Of a stretch of DNA of 64,000 nt, positions 18,190-26,730 are shown in pieces. A program made the position numbers and the translations under genes. The notes under the pieces are model-generated. The model was not told the DNA's origin and ran no database searches. It saw nothing but the letters and a program-made list of their open reading frames with translations. Position 1 is the first letter of the stretch. Each line of letters begins with the position of its first letter. The stretch is from UBA6054 sp963975575 (lineage in GTDB: Bacteria > Planctomycetota > Phycisphaerae > Phycisphaerales > UBA1924): NCBI GenBank assembly GCA_963975575.1, contig CAXBHL010000002.1:310001-374000 (forward strand), given 5' to 3'.

Positions 18190-20529
18190 TCACGGGCAGC
18201 CGGCGTTGAACCGCGACAGGTACGCGGCCACATCGAAGAAATCATGCTGGCCGAACGGACCGACCAGATCGGCCGACGACTCCCGCGCCGAGAACGCGCT
18301 CAGGAACGCCGACACGTCGAAGAAGTTGAGCACGCCCGCCGGCGGGGCCAGATCGGCCGGGCACGCCGGCCGATAGGCCACGGCGAGCACCGCGTCCGCG
18401 GTCCCCGGCCGCAGCAGCTCCGCCAGCCCGAGCGCGCCGATCACCACGTCGGGCAGCCCCGCGTCCCCCGGCGTGTACGCCGGATCGACCTCGGAACGCC
18501 GGTAGAGGATCTCCGCGCCGGTCGAAAACCGCTGCCGCGCCCCGAGCCGGTACGCGTGGTACGCGCCCACGCTCGGCGCGGTCAGCCCGAGCGAGGAGAA
18601 CCCCATCAGCGACGGGAAGGTCGTCACCTCGCCCGGGTGGTCCGACAGCGAGTCCGCGTGATAGCCGCCCCAGTCCCCCCGTGTCGTCCCGGCGCTGAAC
18701 ACGGTCATGAACCGCGGCCCGTTGTCGTCGATCCACGCGCCGTGCGACGCCAGCAGGTTCCGCGTGTGCGTCCGCCAGGCCGGGTCGATCCGGAACGGGT
18801 CCTGCGCAATCCAGGGGTACAGCGTGACGAACGCCGGAAGGTGCCCGCCCGGCACGTTCGTCGTCACCGGCTGACCGGGCACGAACGTCGCCTGCGGCAG
18901 CACGGTCCGGTCCAGCCAGTGCGCCAGTTCGGCGTCGCTCGAGCCGTACACCGCCGCCTGCTCGACGAACATCACCCCCTCGTAAAACGGCCCCCCGGCC
19001 GAGCCGAAGTCCGGCCCCCCGCTCGCCGCCGCACGCAGGTACAGCGCCTCCGAGCCCGGCTGGATGTACGCGTCCCAGTTCCGCACCCGTCCGATGATGG
19101 TGTCTGCCGCCGCGACGATCTCCGCGTCGTGGCCGTAGAACCGCCGGGCCCGATCGGCCGCCGCGACCAGCAGCATCGTGCTCAGCGTCGCGTACTCCGG
19201 GTCCCAGCCCGGGGCGGCCCCCCCGGTCCACGGGTTGTACCAGTGGCGCAAGATCCCGTCGGCGGTCACCCCGGGCGCGATCCCGTCGGGCATCAGGCCG
19301 GCATAGCGGCGCAGCACGTCGCGGACGATCGGACGCGATCCGTCGCCCCCGTCCACGAAATCCTTGGCGATCTGGAGCATCACCACCCACGCGGCCCCGT
19401 CCGGGCTCGGCGGGTGGAACCGCGCCGCCCCGGCCGCGGTGTCCGCGTCCGTCACCCAGCCCGCGGGCCGGCCGTCCGCGCCCACCAGCCCCCGCGCAAA
19501 CGCCACGACCTGGTCGAACTCGTCCCGCACCCAGTCTTCGTAGCCCAGACGCGTGTCCTCGGAGTCGCGGACCGACCGCCCCCCCGCGTCGGTGCCCAGC
19601 AGCAGCCGTCCGCACGCCGTCGCCGCGATGTCCCGAAGATCATCTCCCGAAGCCATGTACGCGATCGGGTTGTAACCGATCAGGCCCGCGGCCTGGAACC
19701 ACGGCACCCAGAGCACCCGCGCGTCCACGCCGGACCCGCCCGCCTCCGCCACGAACACCCCGTCGAGCGACGCGGTGCCGTAATGGTTGCTGTACGCAAC
19801 CCCGGTCCCGTGCGACACCGGCCCCACGGCCACGGCCGACGCGAACTGCTGTGTCAGGTCGACCCGGTACAGCATCGTGTCGCTCACGACGAACGCCAGG
19901 TCCAGCCCGCGAGCCGCGTCCAACCCCCGGGCGATCGCGCCGCCCGGCATCGACCACGCGTACCGGAGCGAGCCGGCCAGATCGTTGCGGCCCGCGTTGT
20001 ACATCCGTACCGTGCCCGCCTGCGTCGCCACCCACAGCGTCCCGCGGAAGTGCATCGCGCCCAGCCCCCCCGCGGTCCCGTCGCCGATCTCGGCCCGCGC
20101 AAAGCGCGTCAGCTGTCCCGTGCTCGTGTCGTACCGCAGCACCACGTCCGATCCCAGCCCGTCCGTGCTCGGCGCGGCGTCCGCGACCACGATGAACAAG
20201 CTCCGCCCCGAGTCCGTCCAGGCCAGCGCCGCCGGCCCGTCCCCGCCCGAATCCAGCGTCATCCAAGGCGCCAACGCCAGGATCTCATCCCGCGTGATGC
20301 GCCGGACCAGCGTCCGCCGCACGTCGCGGATCTCCACCGTGTCGCCCGCCGTTTCCCCGGTCGCGTACCAGCCGCTCAGCGCCGCCGCACCCACGACGTC
20401 CGCGCGATCGGTGCCGCCGCCCCAAGGTTCGGTCACCGGGGCCGCGGCTGCCGGCGCGGCCCACAACATCACCGAACCCAGCAGGGCGGGAAGGATTGCT
20501 CGTCCGATTCGGGGCCTGCCTGAACGCAT
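18190..20529 (-). CDS. Secreted GC-type dockerin protein with glycosidase-like alpha-helical domain
   Basis: The 779-residue product has a signal peptide (about residues 1-29, cut after AAPAAAA), a beta-rich region resembling a propeller (about 45-300), a large helical region (about 330-710) rich in Trp and Gly that recalls six-hairpin glycosidases, and a C-terminal dockerin-like pair (about 722-779) with LNFFDVSAFL and HDFFDVAAYL, ending NAGCP. This terminal form is typical of planctomycete GC-type dockerin proteins. ggag precedes the ATG. The enzyme class is unassigned. It probably shares an operon with the next gene and lies immediately downstream of the LacI-type regulator gene on the same strand. 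Confidence 0.8.
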   Translation of the reverse strand: MRSGRPRIGRAILPALLGSVMLWAAPAAAAPVTEPWGGGTDRADVVGAAALSGWYATGETAGDTVEIRDVRRTLVRRITRDEILALAPWMTLDSGGDGPAALAWTDSGRSLFIVVADAAPSTDGLGSDVVLRYDTSTGQLTRFARAEIGDGTAGGLGAMHFRGTLWVATQAGTVRMYNAGRNDLAGSLRYAWSMPGGAIARGLDAARGLDLAFVVSDTMLYRVDLTQQFASAVAVGPVSHGTGVAYSNHYGTASLDGVFVAEAGGSGVDARVLWVPWFQAAGLIGYNPIAYMASGDDLRDIAATACGRLLLGTDAGGRSVRDSEDTRLGYEDWVRDEFDQVVAFARGLVGADGRPAGWVTDADTAAGAARFHPPSPDGAAWVVMLQIAKDFVDGGDGSRPIVRDVLRRYAGLMPDGIAPGVTADGILRHWYNPWTGGAAPGWDPEYATLSTMLLVAAADRARRFYGHDAEIVAAADTIIGRVRNWDAYIQPGSEALYLRAAASGGPDFGSAGGPFYEGVMFVEQAAVYGSSDAELAHWLDRTVLPQATFVPGQPVTTNVPGGHLPAFVTLYPWIAQDPFRIDPAWRTHTRNLLASHGAWIDDNGPRFMTVFSAGTTRGDWGGYHADSLSDHPGEVTTFPSLMGFSSLGLTAPSVGAYHAYRLGARQRFSTGAEILYRRSEVDPAYTPGDAGLPDVVIGALGLAELLRPGTADAVLAVAYRPACPADLAPPAGVLNFFDVSAFLSAFSARESSADLVGPFGQHDFFDVAAYLSRFNAGCP

Positions 20530-20547
20530 CGCGCCTCCGGGAGTGGT

Positions 20548-21594
20548 TCATGTGTCCGGGTTCGGCCCGCTGGACTCGCGCCGGATCAGGCCCGTCGCCA
20601 ACGTGGTGTGGCCGGCCGGACGCGTGGGATCTTCGATCCGCTGGACGATCGCGTCGATCGCCGTGAAACCGATCTCCCGCATCGGCATCCGCACAGACGA
20701 AAGCCGCGGACGCAGCAGGCTGCAAAGACGCGAGTCGTCGAATCCCACCAGACGCAGCCGGTCCGGAAGCCCGATGCCGTGGTCCCTCGCCGCGTTGGCG
20801 ATGCCGATCGCGATCTCGTCGTTGGCCGCGAACACCGCGGCCCGCTCCAGGCCCCCGGCGGCGATCTGCTCCTCCGCCCACTGGCGTCCCCAGTCGAACG
20901 AGTACTCCTTCAGGGCGATCTGGTCCGCCGACGGGGCGTGACCGGCCGCCCGAAGCACGCCGCAGAAAGCCTCGCGTCGCTCGTCCGAGTCGAAGTTGCC
21001 GGCGCGGGCGCCGACAAAGAAGCAGCGGTCCGGCGCCGTACCCTCGAGCAGGTGCTCGGTCGCCTCCCGCGCGCCCGTCCGGTTGTCCACCGTGATCGTC
21101 TCGACCCCCAGCGCCGGGTCCTCCATCCCGATCACCACCGCCGGCTGCTCCAGCCGGCCGATGCCGTCGAGGTCAACCCCGCTGCGTTCGGTCAGCATGA
21201 CCACCAGCCCGTCGACCAGGTCCAGCGCAAACCCGTTCTCCGGGCGGTGCTCGAGCCGGTGCGCGTTCGAGCTGATCAGCAGGTGATACCCCAGCTCGCA
21301 CGCACGGTCGTCCATCGCGAACATCAGCTCGGAGTAGAACTCGCCGTGGATGTCAGGCAGGGACACCCCCAGAACCCGGCTCCGATTGGTCAGCAGGCCC
21401 TTGGCGAACAGATTGGGGCGATACTCCAAGTCCCGGATCGCCGCCCGCACCCGCTCGGCCGTGGAAGCGGAAACCTGATCCGGCGCGTTCAGCACCCGGC
21501 TGACCGTGGCGATCGACACCCCGGCCCGATCGGCCACGTTCCGGATCGAAACCGAAACGGGGCGCCGTACTCCGTTTGCTTCCTGGCTCCTCAT
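20548..21594 (-). CDS. LacI-family transcriptional regulator
   Basis: The 348-residue protein has the classical N-terminal HTH (IRNVADRAGVSIATVSRVLN, residues 17-36), the hinge-helix region (YRPNLFAKGL), and a periplasmic-binding-protein-like sugar-sensing core. The ATG lies only 18 bp from the divergent GH144-like gene. The 14-bp palindrome at 21614-21627 sits where it could block both promoters, so autoregulation is likely. Two similar sites precede the PEP-CTERM gene and a dockerin gene, so this is the probable local regulator of glycan use. Its effector sugar is unknown. Confidence 0.93.
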   Translation of the reverse strand: MRSQEANGVRRPVSVSIRNVADRAGVSIATVSRVLNAPDQVSASTAERVRAAIRDLEYRPNLFAKGLLTNRSRVLGVSLPDIHGEFYSELMFAMDDRACELGYHLLISSNAHRLEHRPENGFALDLVDGLVVMLTERSGVDLDGIGRLEQPAVVIGMEDPALGVETITVDNRTGAREATEHLLEGTAPDRCFFVGARAGNFDSDERREAFCGVLRAAGHAPSADQIALKEYSFDWGRQWAEEQIAAGGLERAAVFAANDEIAIGIANAARDHGIGLPDRLRLVGFDDSRLCSLLRPRLSSVRMPMREIGFTAIDAIVQRIEDPTRPAGHTTLATGLIRRESSGPNPDT

Positions 21595-21601
21595 GCATCA
21601 A

Positions 21602-21607
21602 TATTAT
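21602..21607. promoter_or_regulatory. Shared -10 candidate between the divergent LacI and GH144-like genes
   Basis: On the plus strand the bases read TATTAT, ending 6 nt before the GH144-like ATG. On the minus strand the overlapping bases read CATAAT or ATAATA, 8-13 nt before the LacI ATG. With only 18 bp between the start codons, transcripts in either direction would be leaderless or nearly so. No convincing -35 is seen. Confidence 0.4.
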
Positions 21608-21612
21608 GCCAC

Positions 21613-23151
21613 ATGAAAACGGTTACACGAACACAAATCCCTGTGGCGTTCGCCCTTTCCGCCGCCGCCACGATCGGCTGCTGGGCGCCGCCGCCGGCCC
21701 CGCCCGCCCCCGAGCGGACCGTTCACGCCGGCTCGGTCGTTATCGAACCCGCGCGCGGCACGCCCCGCCCGCCCTTCGAGTTCGCCCCCGCCGACGCCGC
21801 CCTGCTCGACGAGATCAGCCGCGCGACCTTCGACTACTTCTGGTCGGCCGTCAGCCCCGACTCGGGCATGGTCTACGACCGCACCAGCAGCGACGTGGTC
21901 AGTGTCGCCGGCGTGGGGTTCCAGCTCGCCGCCCTGCCCATCGGGGTCGAGCGGGGCTGGATCGACCGCGCCGACGCCGCCGCCCGCGCCGGGCAGATCC
22001 TCTCGGCGCTCGAGTCCGAGCCCAGCAACCGCAAGGCGGGCCTGTTCTACCACTTCATCAATCCCCACGACGCTTCCGCCCGGCGGGTCGGGCGGGAGCT
22101 GGTCGTCAGCACGATCGATTCCGCCCTGCTCTTCGCGGGCATGCTCGTCGCCGGCGAGTACTTCGGCACCGACATCCAGGACACCGCCAACCGGCTCTAC
22201 GCCCAGGCCGACTGGTCCTTCTTCCTGGCCGACCCCGGCGAGGGCGGCCCGACGGGGCGCTATCTCAGCCTCGGCTGGAAACCCGCCTCCGACGACCGAC
22301 CCACCGGCGACGGCGAGCTGCTTCCCTACTACTGGCTCGACAGCGGCGACGAGCACCGGCTTGCCACCTTCCTGGGTGTCTGCGCGCCCAACCCCGCGTT
22401 CCGGGTCCCGACCGAAACCTACTGGGGATTGCGCCGACAGCTCGGATGGCACAAAGGCCAGGGCCACGTGGTCTGGTTCCCCTATTCGGGGGCGCTCTTC
22501 ACGGCGTTCTTCGCCCACCTCTTTGTGGACTACGCGGCACTCGGCACCGACACCCCCGCCCGGCACGCCCAGACGCACCGGGCCCGCGTCGATTGGTGGG
22601 AGAACAGCCGCCGCCTCGTGCACCTGCACCGCGACCGCGCGATCGCCAACCCCCTCGACCTGCCGACCCTCGGCCCCGACGCGTGGGGCTTCTCCGCCAG
22701 CGACGGGCCCGACGGCTACCTGGTTTCCCAGCAGTTTCCAGAGCCGGTCACCATGCGCAACGCCCTGCCCGGGCGGGACTTCTCGCGGTACCAGCCCAGC
22801 GACAACTGGGGCGACGGCGTGATCGCCCCCTACGCGTCCGGCGCCTCGATCATGTTCGAGCCGGGGTTGGCCGTGGCCGCCCTGCGCCTCGCCCGCGACG
22901 CCACCGCGCCCGACGGCGGCCCCGGGGTCTGGCGCGGCGGGCATCCGGGCGGCTGGGGCTTCGCCGACGCCTTCCGCCTCGACGAGCACGGGCACGCCGA
23001 CTGGATCGCGGAGGACTTCGTGGCCATCAGCCAAGGGCCCCTTCTTTTGGGGATCGAGAACGCGCGGACGGGTCTGATCTGGCGGCTGTTCATGGACAGT
23101 CCCCACGTCCGGGACGGTCTGCGGCGCCTGGACCTCGGCCTATCCGAATGA
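21613..23151 (+). CDS. GH144/glucoamylase-like (PF10091-type) secreted glycan hydrolase
   Basis: The 512-residue product starts with a short export signal (residues 1-23, ending ATIGC, a possible weak lipobox) and a Pro-rich stretch, followed by an (alpha/alpha)6-barrel-like enzyme of the size and character of the Glycoamylase/DUF1793-neighbouring PF10091 family, now GH144. Recognisable parts are FDYFWSAVSPDSGMVYDR, TIDSALLFAGML and LPYYWLDSGDEHRLA. Characterised GH144 members are endo-beta-1,2-glucanases. With the GH94 phosphorylase nearby, this suggests beta-1,2-glucan or a related beta-glucan as substrate, which is inference. The start codon lies inside a LacI-type operator. Confidence 0.78.
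   Translation: MKTVTRTQIPVAFALSAAATIGCWAPPPAPPAPERTVHAGSVVIEPARGTPRPPFEFAPADAALLDEISRATFDYFWSAVSPDSGMVYDRTSSDVVSVAGVGFQLAALPIGVERGWIDRADAAARAGQILSALESEPSNRKAGLFYHFINPHDASARRVGRELVVSTIDSALLFAGMLVAGEYFGTDIQDTANRLYAQADWSFFLADPGEGGPTGRYLSLGWKPASDDRPTGDGELLPYYWLDSGDEHRLATFLGVCAPNPAFRVPTETYWGLRRQLGWHKGQGHVVWFPYSGALFTAFFAHLFVDYAALGTDTPARHAQTHRARVDWWENSRRLVHLHRDRAIANPLDLPTLGPDAWGFSASDGPDGYLVSQQFPEPVTMRNALPGRDFSRYQPSDNWGDGVIAPYASGASIMFEPGLAVAALRLARDATAPDGGPGVWRGGHPGGWGFADAFRLDEHGHADWIAEDFVAISQGPLLLGIENARTGLIWRLFMDSPHVRDGLRRLDLGLSE
21614..21627. promoter_or_regulatory. LacI-type operator candidate, site 1 (overlaps a start codon)
   Basis: TGAAAACGGTTACA is an imperfect palindrome closely related to the sites at 23275 and 30517. 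It overlaps the ATG of the GH144-like gene at 21613, so the operator is also codons 1-5 of that gene. Binding here could block initiation in both directions. Confidence 0.65.
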
Positions 23152-23179
23152 GTTTCTGGGTGGTTATGCTCAGTGTGAT

Positions 23180-23275
23180 CCCGGCGTACGCGCTTGGCGT
23201 CCCGGCTCGTGGCGATGCAGAATCTTGATGTTCCCGGCGTTCGCGCTTGCAACGGGGGCCGGATTCTGGCAGAAT
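23180..23275 (+). repeat. Imperfect 52-53-bp direct duplication of a promoter-like segment
   Basis: CCCGGCGTACGCGCTTG at 23180-23196 recurs as CCCGGCGTTCGCGCTTG at 23233-23249, and GCAGAAT at 23217-23223 recurs at 23269-23275. Each copy has the same order of a -35-like TTG and a -10-like CAGAAT, so the promoter region seems to have been duplicated; only the downstream copy has the operator. Confidence 0.6.
23247..23275 (+). promoter_or_regulatory. Candidate sigma-70 promoter for the PEP-CTERM/GH94 genes
   Basis: TTGCAA (23247-23252) and CAGAAT (23270-23275) are separated by 17 bp, each matching four of six consensus bases. The LacI-type operator begins at the last base of the -10, a position from which a repressor would block RNA polymerase. 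The 5' untranslated region would be about 90 nt. Confidence 0.55.
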
Positions 23276-23288
23276 GTAACCGTTTACA
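23275..23288. promoter_or_regulatory. LacI-type operator candidate, site 2
   Basis: TGTAACCGTTTACA is a near-perfect palindrome (TGTAA/TTACA arms) that overlaps the -10 and probable start of transcription of the gene at 23374. It is the best match among the three sites. A central CG is typical of LacI/GalR operators. Confidence 0.75.
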
Positions 23289-23373
23289 TCACTGGATGGC
23301 GCGGCCTCCGAAGAGTCCGCGTCCGTCCGGCGACGCAGAGAGAGATGACCAGAACACGAAAGAGGAGGGAATC

Positions 23374-24156
23374 ATGCGAGTGAACACCATCATCGGGACC
23401 GGGTTGCTTTTGTGCGCGTCTTCGATGGCCTCCGCGTCGGGCGCGGGCGACATCGCCGGCTTCATCGATCAGCCGCGCCTGTTCAACGACTTCGCCGGCA
23501 GTTCGCTGACCTACACCAGCGTCTACAACCCCGCCGGCAGCAGCGTGATGCTCCACGAGGAGAACTACGGCTCCGGCAACTTTGCCAACCGCCACGCCAC
23601 CTGGTTCGGCGACGGCGGGCCCAACAAGGTCGACTTCAACTACGAGGACGGCTTCGACATCCAGATGACCATGCAGATCAACCAGGCCACCGGCGTCGGA
23701 AACGTCGAGGCCGGGTTCCAGGCCGACCTGTTCGGCTTCGGGCTCTTCGGCGTGCTCAGCGCCAGCGGCGAGATCGCCGCCTTCGGCTCCGTCCTGCCGT
23801 TCCATTCCTTCGGCGCCGGCGTCTACAACGTCGGCGACGAGGTCATGCTCCGCATGGTCCACAGCCCCGGCGCCGGCCAGTTCTCCGGCACCCCGTCGAC
23901 CATGGAGTACATGTACAACAACCTCACCACGGGCAGCGGCTGGGTCACCAGCGGCCTGATCGACTTCACCACCACCGAGGGCGGCATCCCCAGCTCCTTC
24001 GACTTCTTCGCCGGTGTCGGCGCCCAGATCAACTCGCCCGCGCCCGATGCCGTGGTGGACATCAACTTCTCCAATATCACCACCGCGGTGCCCACCCCGG
24101 CCTCGCTCGGCCTGCTCTCGCTGGCCGGGCTCGTCGCGGCCCGCCGGCGTCGCTGA
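23374..24156 (+). CDS. PEP-CTERM-type exported protein
   Basis: The ATG at 23374 follows a strong aggaggga site; the longer frame upstream is not needed. The 260-residue product has a signal peptide (about residues 1-22, ASSMASA), a beta-rich body of about 210 residues, and a C-terminal exosortase-type sorting signal: VPTPASL, a hydrophobic stretch, and the basic tail AARRRR. Such proteins are cut and anchored by exosortase; no exosortase gene lies in the window. It is under operator site 2 and upstream of the GH94 gene, so it may bind or present the same glycan. Confidence 0.85.
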   Translation: MRVNTIIGTGLLLCASSMASASGAGDIAGFIDQPRLFNDFAGSSLTYTSVYNPAGSSVMLHEENYGSGNFANRHATWFGDGGPNKVDFNYEDGFDIQMTMQINQATGVGNVEAGFQADLFGFGLFGVLSASGEIAAFGSVLPFHSFGAGVYNVGDEVMLRMVHSPGAGQFSGTPSTMEYMYNNLTTGSGWVTSGLIDFTTTEGGIPSSFDFFAGVGAQINSPAPDAVVDINFSNITTAVPTPASLGLLSLAGLVAARRRR

Positions 24157-24198
24157 GTTCCTGCCGGGGCTCGGAGCCCCCAGACAAAAACTCCGGTC

Positions 24199-24222
24199 GG
24201 GAAGGCCCCAGCGGGCCTTCCC
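24199..24222 (+). other. Intercistronic perfect hairpin between the PEP-CTERM and GH94 genes
   Basis: GGGAAGGCCC and GGGCCTTCCC form a 10-bp perfect stem with a four-base loop. No T-run follows on the plus strand, so it is more likely a processing or mRNA-stabilising element, or a partial attenuator, than a full terminator. It could lower GH94 expression relative to the exported protein. Confidence 0.6.
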
Positions 24223-24279
24223 GGCCCTTCCGAGGCGAACCCGCCTCCGCCGGGACACGCATCTGAACGAGGGACGAGC

Positions 24280-26730
24280 ATGACGCTCAAGAGCAAGTAC
24301 GGACGCTTCATCGAAGGCGGCCGAGCGTACGAGATCACCGACCACGCGACGCCCAGACCCTGGGTCAACGTCGTCAGCAACGGCCGCTACGGGTTTGTGG
24401 TCAGCCAGAACGGCGCGGGCTTCTCGTGGCTCGACCACTGCCAGCTCAACGTGCTGACCCAGTGGCGGATGGACCACATCCGCGACGACCACGGGCGATT
24501 CGTGTACCTGGCTGACCTGGACGACGCCGACGCCGTGTGGTCCGTCACGCCGCACCCGTGCCGCGTGCCGCTCGACTCGTACCGCTGCGTGCACCGCGCC
24601 GGCAGCACGACCTTCGAGTCTTCCCTGCACGGCATTCACGCCTCGTGGACGCTGGGCGTCGCGCCGGACGATCAGGCCGAGCTGTGGACGCTGACGCTGC
24701 GCAACGACACCGATCGTCCGCGCCGGATCCGGGCCGCGGGGTTCTTCCAGTGGTGCTGCGACGCCGCGCCGGACTCGGCCCGCGAGTTCCACCGCCTGTT
24801 TTTCACCACCCGCCACGACACCGAGCGCAACGCCGTGCTCGCCACCAAGAACGTCTGGAACGCCCCCTTCGGCACGCCCGACGACCACTGGAACCGCCCG
24901 TGGCCCTACATCGCCGGCTTCGCGATGCCCGGCGTCGAGGGCGACCGGGCTTGGGCCACGGCCGACACCGAGGGGTTCCTCGGTCGGCTCGGGGATCAGC
25001 GCCGCCCCGCCGCCATGACGGACGGCTGCGAGCCGTCGTTCGGCCGCTTCGCCGACCCGTGCGCCGCGGTCGGCGCCGACATCGAACTCGCCCCGGGCCA
25101 GAGCCTCACCCGCGTCTTCGTGCTCGCCGTCGCCGAGGACCAGCCGTCTCTGGAGCGCACACTGGACAAGTTCACGGGCGAGGACGACGTCCGGGCCGCG
25201 ATGGACGCATCGGCCGCCGGGTGGCACGACCGCCTCTCGCCCACGCGGGTCGAGAGCGAATGCACGGACTTTGATCTGCTCAACAACCACTGGCTGCCCT
25301 ACCAGGCGATCAGCGCCCGGCTCTGGGCCCGCAGCGGCTACTACCAGCAGTCCGGCGCGTACGGGTTCCGCGATCAGCTCCAGGACAGCCAGGTCTGGCT
25401 GCACCGCGAGCCGGACCGCTGCCGGGATCAGATCATGCTCCACGCGGCCCATCAGTTCGCCGACGGCAGCGTGTACCACTGGTGGAACCCCATCACCGAG
25501 ACCGGCCTGCACGACCAGTGCAGCGACGACTACCTCTGGCTGCCCTTCATCGCCGCCTCGTACATCCGCGAGACCGGCGACACGGCCATCCTCGACCGGA
25601 CAGCCCCCTTCGTGGACGACAAGACCCCGGCCACGCTCCGCGAGCACGCGAAGCGATCCATCGAGCGGTCGCTGTCCCGCCGGAGCGCCCGCGGGCTTCC
25701 GTTGATCGGCGACAACGACTGGAACGACGGCCTCTCCGCCTTGGGCAAGAGCGGCACCGGCGAGTCCGTCTGGGTGGCTTTCTTCCTGATGGTCATCCTC
25801 GACGAGTTCGGGCGCGTCCTGGCCGAGACCGGCGACACGCAGACCCCCAAGCGGTACGCCGCCGAGCGCGAGAAGCTCCAGCGTGCGGTGTGCGAGCACG
25901 CGTGGGACGGCGCCTGGTTCCGCCGCGCCACCGACTCCAACGGGCGTTGGGTCGGGTCCAAGGACTCGGTCGAGGGCCAGATCTTCCTCAACGCCCAGAC
26001 CTGGGCCCAGTTCGCCCGGGCCGGCAGCGCCGCCCAGCGCGACCAGGCCTGGGACTCGCTCAAGCAGCGTCTGCTGACGCCCTACGGCCCGCTGCTGCTC
26101 GCCCCGGCCTACACCGTGCCGGACCCCGACATCGGCTATCTCTCCCGCTACGCCCCGGGCTCGCGTGAGAACGGCGGCGTGTACATGCACGCGGCCACGT
26201 GGGCGCTGGCCGCCGCCGCCCAGCGGCGCGACGTCGCCGCGGTCGGCTCGATCTGGCGCTCCATCTCCCCGCCCCTGCGGTCTCAGGACTCCGACGCGTA
26301 CGCCGCCGAGCCGTTCTGCCTGCCCGGCAACGTGGACGGGCCGCTCTCGACCAGCCCCGGGCGCGCCGGCTGGACCTGGTACACCGGCTCGGCCGCGTGG
26401 CTCGCCCGGGTCGGCGTCGAGCACGTGCTCGGTGCCCGCGCGGAGTGGGGGGGTCTGCGGATCGACCCCTGCCCCATGCCCGAACTCGGCCGCGTCAGGG
26501 CCGTCCGACGCTGGCGCGGGCGCGACATCACCATCACCTTCGACGCCGCGGAGTACCGTTCGGACCTGCCCTGCGTGCTCTCGCTGGGCGGCGTGGAACT
26601 CGATTCGAATCTCCTCAGCGAGTCGATGATTCCCGCGGGATCGTCCGCTGAGGTCGGCGTCACCTGGGGATCCACCGCGGACACCACGCCGCAGGTCCAC
26701 GTGTGCAACCGTGAAAGGAGCCCGACATGA
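24280..26730 (+). CDS. GH94 glycoside phosphorylase (cellobiose/laminaribiose phosphorylase-like)
   Basis: The 816-residue cytoplasmic protein matches GH94 throughout: an N-terminal beta-sandwich (YGRFIEGGRAYEI, TPRPWVNVVSNGRYG), an (alpha/alpha)6 barrel with DNDWNDG near residue 485 carrying the general-acid Asp, GTGESVW just after it, and the C-terminal YTGSAAWL and GLRIDPCPMPE motifs. GH94 enzymes split beta-glucosidic bonds with phosphate to give a sugar-1-phosphate. At about 800 residues it is the size of disaccharide phosphorylases rather than of the longer beta-1,2-oligoglucan enzymes. Cellobiose, laminaribiose, chitobiose or sophorose-type substrates are all possible. Its stop overlaps the next ATG. 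Confidence 0.9.
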   Translation: MTLKSKYGRFIEGGRAYEITDHATPRPWVNVVSNGRYGFVVSQNGAGFSWLDHCQLNVLTQWRMDHIRDDHGRFVYLADLDDADAVWSVTPHPCRVPLDSYRCVHRAGSTTFESSLHGIHASWTLGVAPDDQAELWTLTLRNDTDRPRRIRAAGFFQWCCDAAPDSAREFHRLFFTTRHDTERNAVLATKNVWNAPFGTPDDHWNRPWPYIAGFAMPGVEGDRAWATADTEGFLGRLGDQRRPAAMTDGCEPSFGRFADPCAAVGADIELAPGQSLTRVFVLAVAEDQPSLERTLDKFTGEDDVRAAMDASAAGWHDRLSPTRVESECTDFDLLNNHWLPYQAISARLWARSGYYQQSGAYGFRDQLQDSQVWLHREPDRCRDQIMLHAAHQFADGSVYHWWNPITETGLHDQCSDDYLWLPFIAASYIRETGDTAILDRTAPFVDDKTPATLREHAKRSIERSLSRRSARGLPLIGDNDWNDGLSALGKSGTGESVWVAFFLMVILDEFGRVLAETGDTQTPKRYAAEREKLQRAVCEHAWDGAWFRRATDSNGRWVGSKDSVEGQIFLNAQTWAQFARAGSAAQRDQAWDSLKQRLLTPYGPLLLAPAYTVPDPDIGYLSRYAPGSRENGGVYMHAATWALAAAAQRRDVAAVGSIWRSISPPLRSQDSDAYAAEPFCLPGNVDGPLSTSPGRAGWTWYTGSAAWLARVGVEHVLGARAEWGGLRIDPCPMPELGRVRAVRRWRGRDITITFDAAEYRSDLPCVLSLGGVELDSNLLSESMIPAGSSAEVGVTWGSTADTTPQVHVCNRERSPT

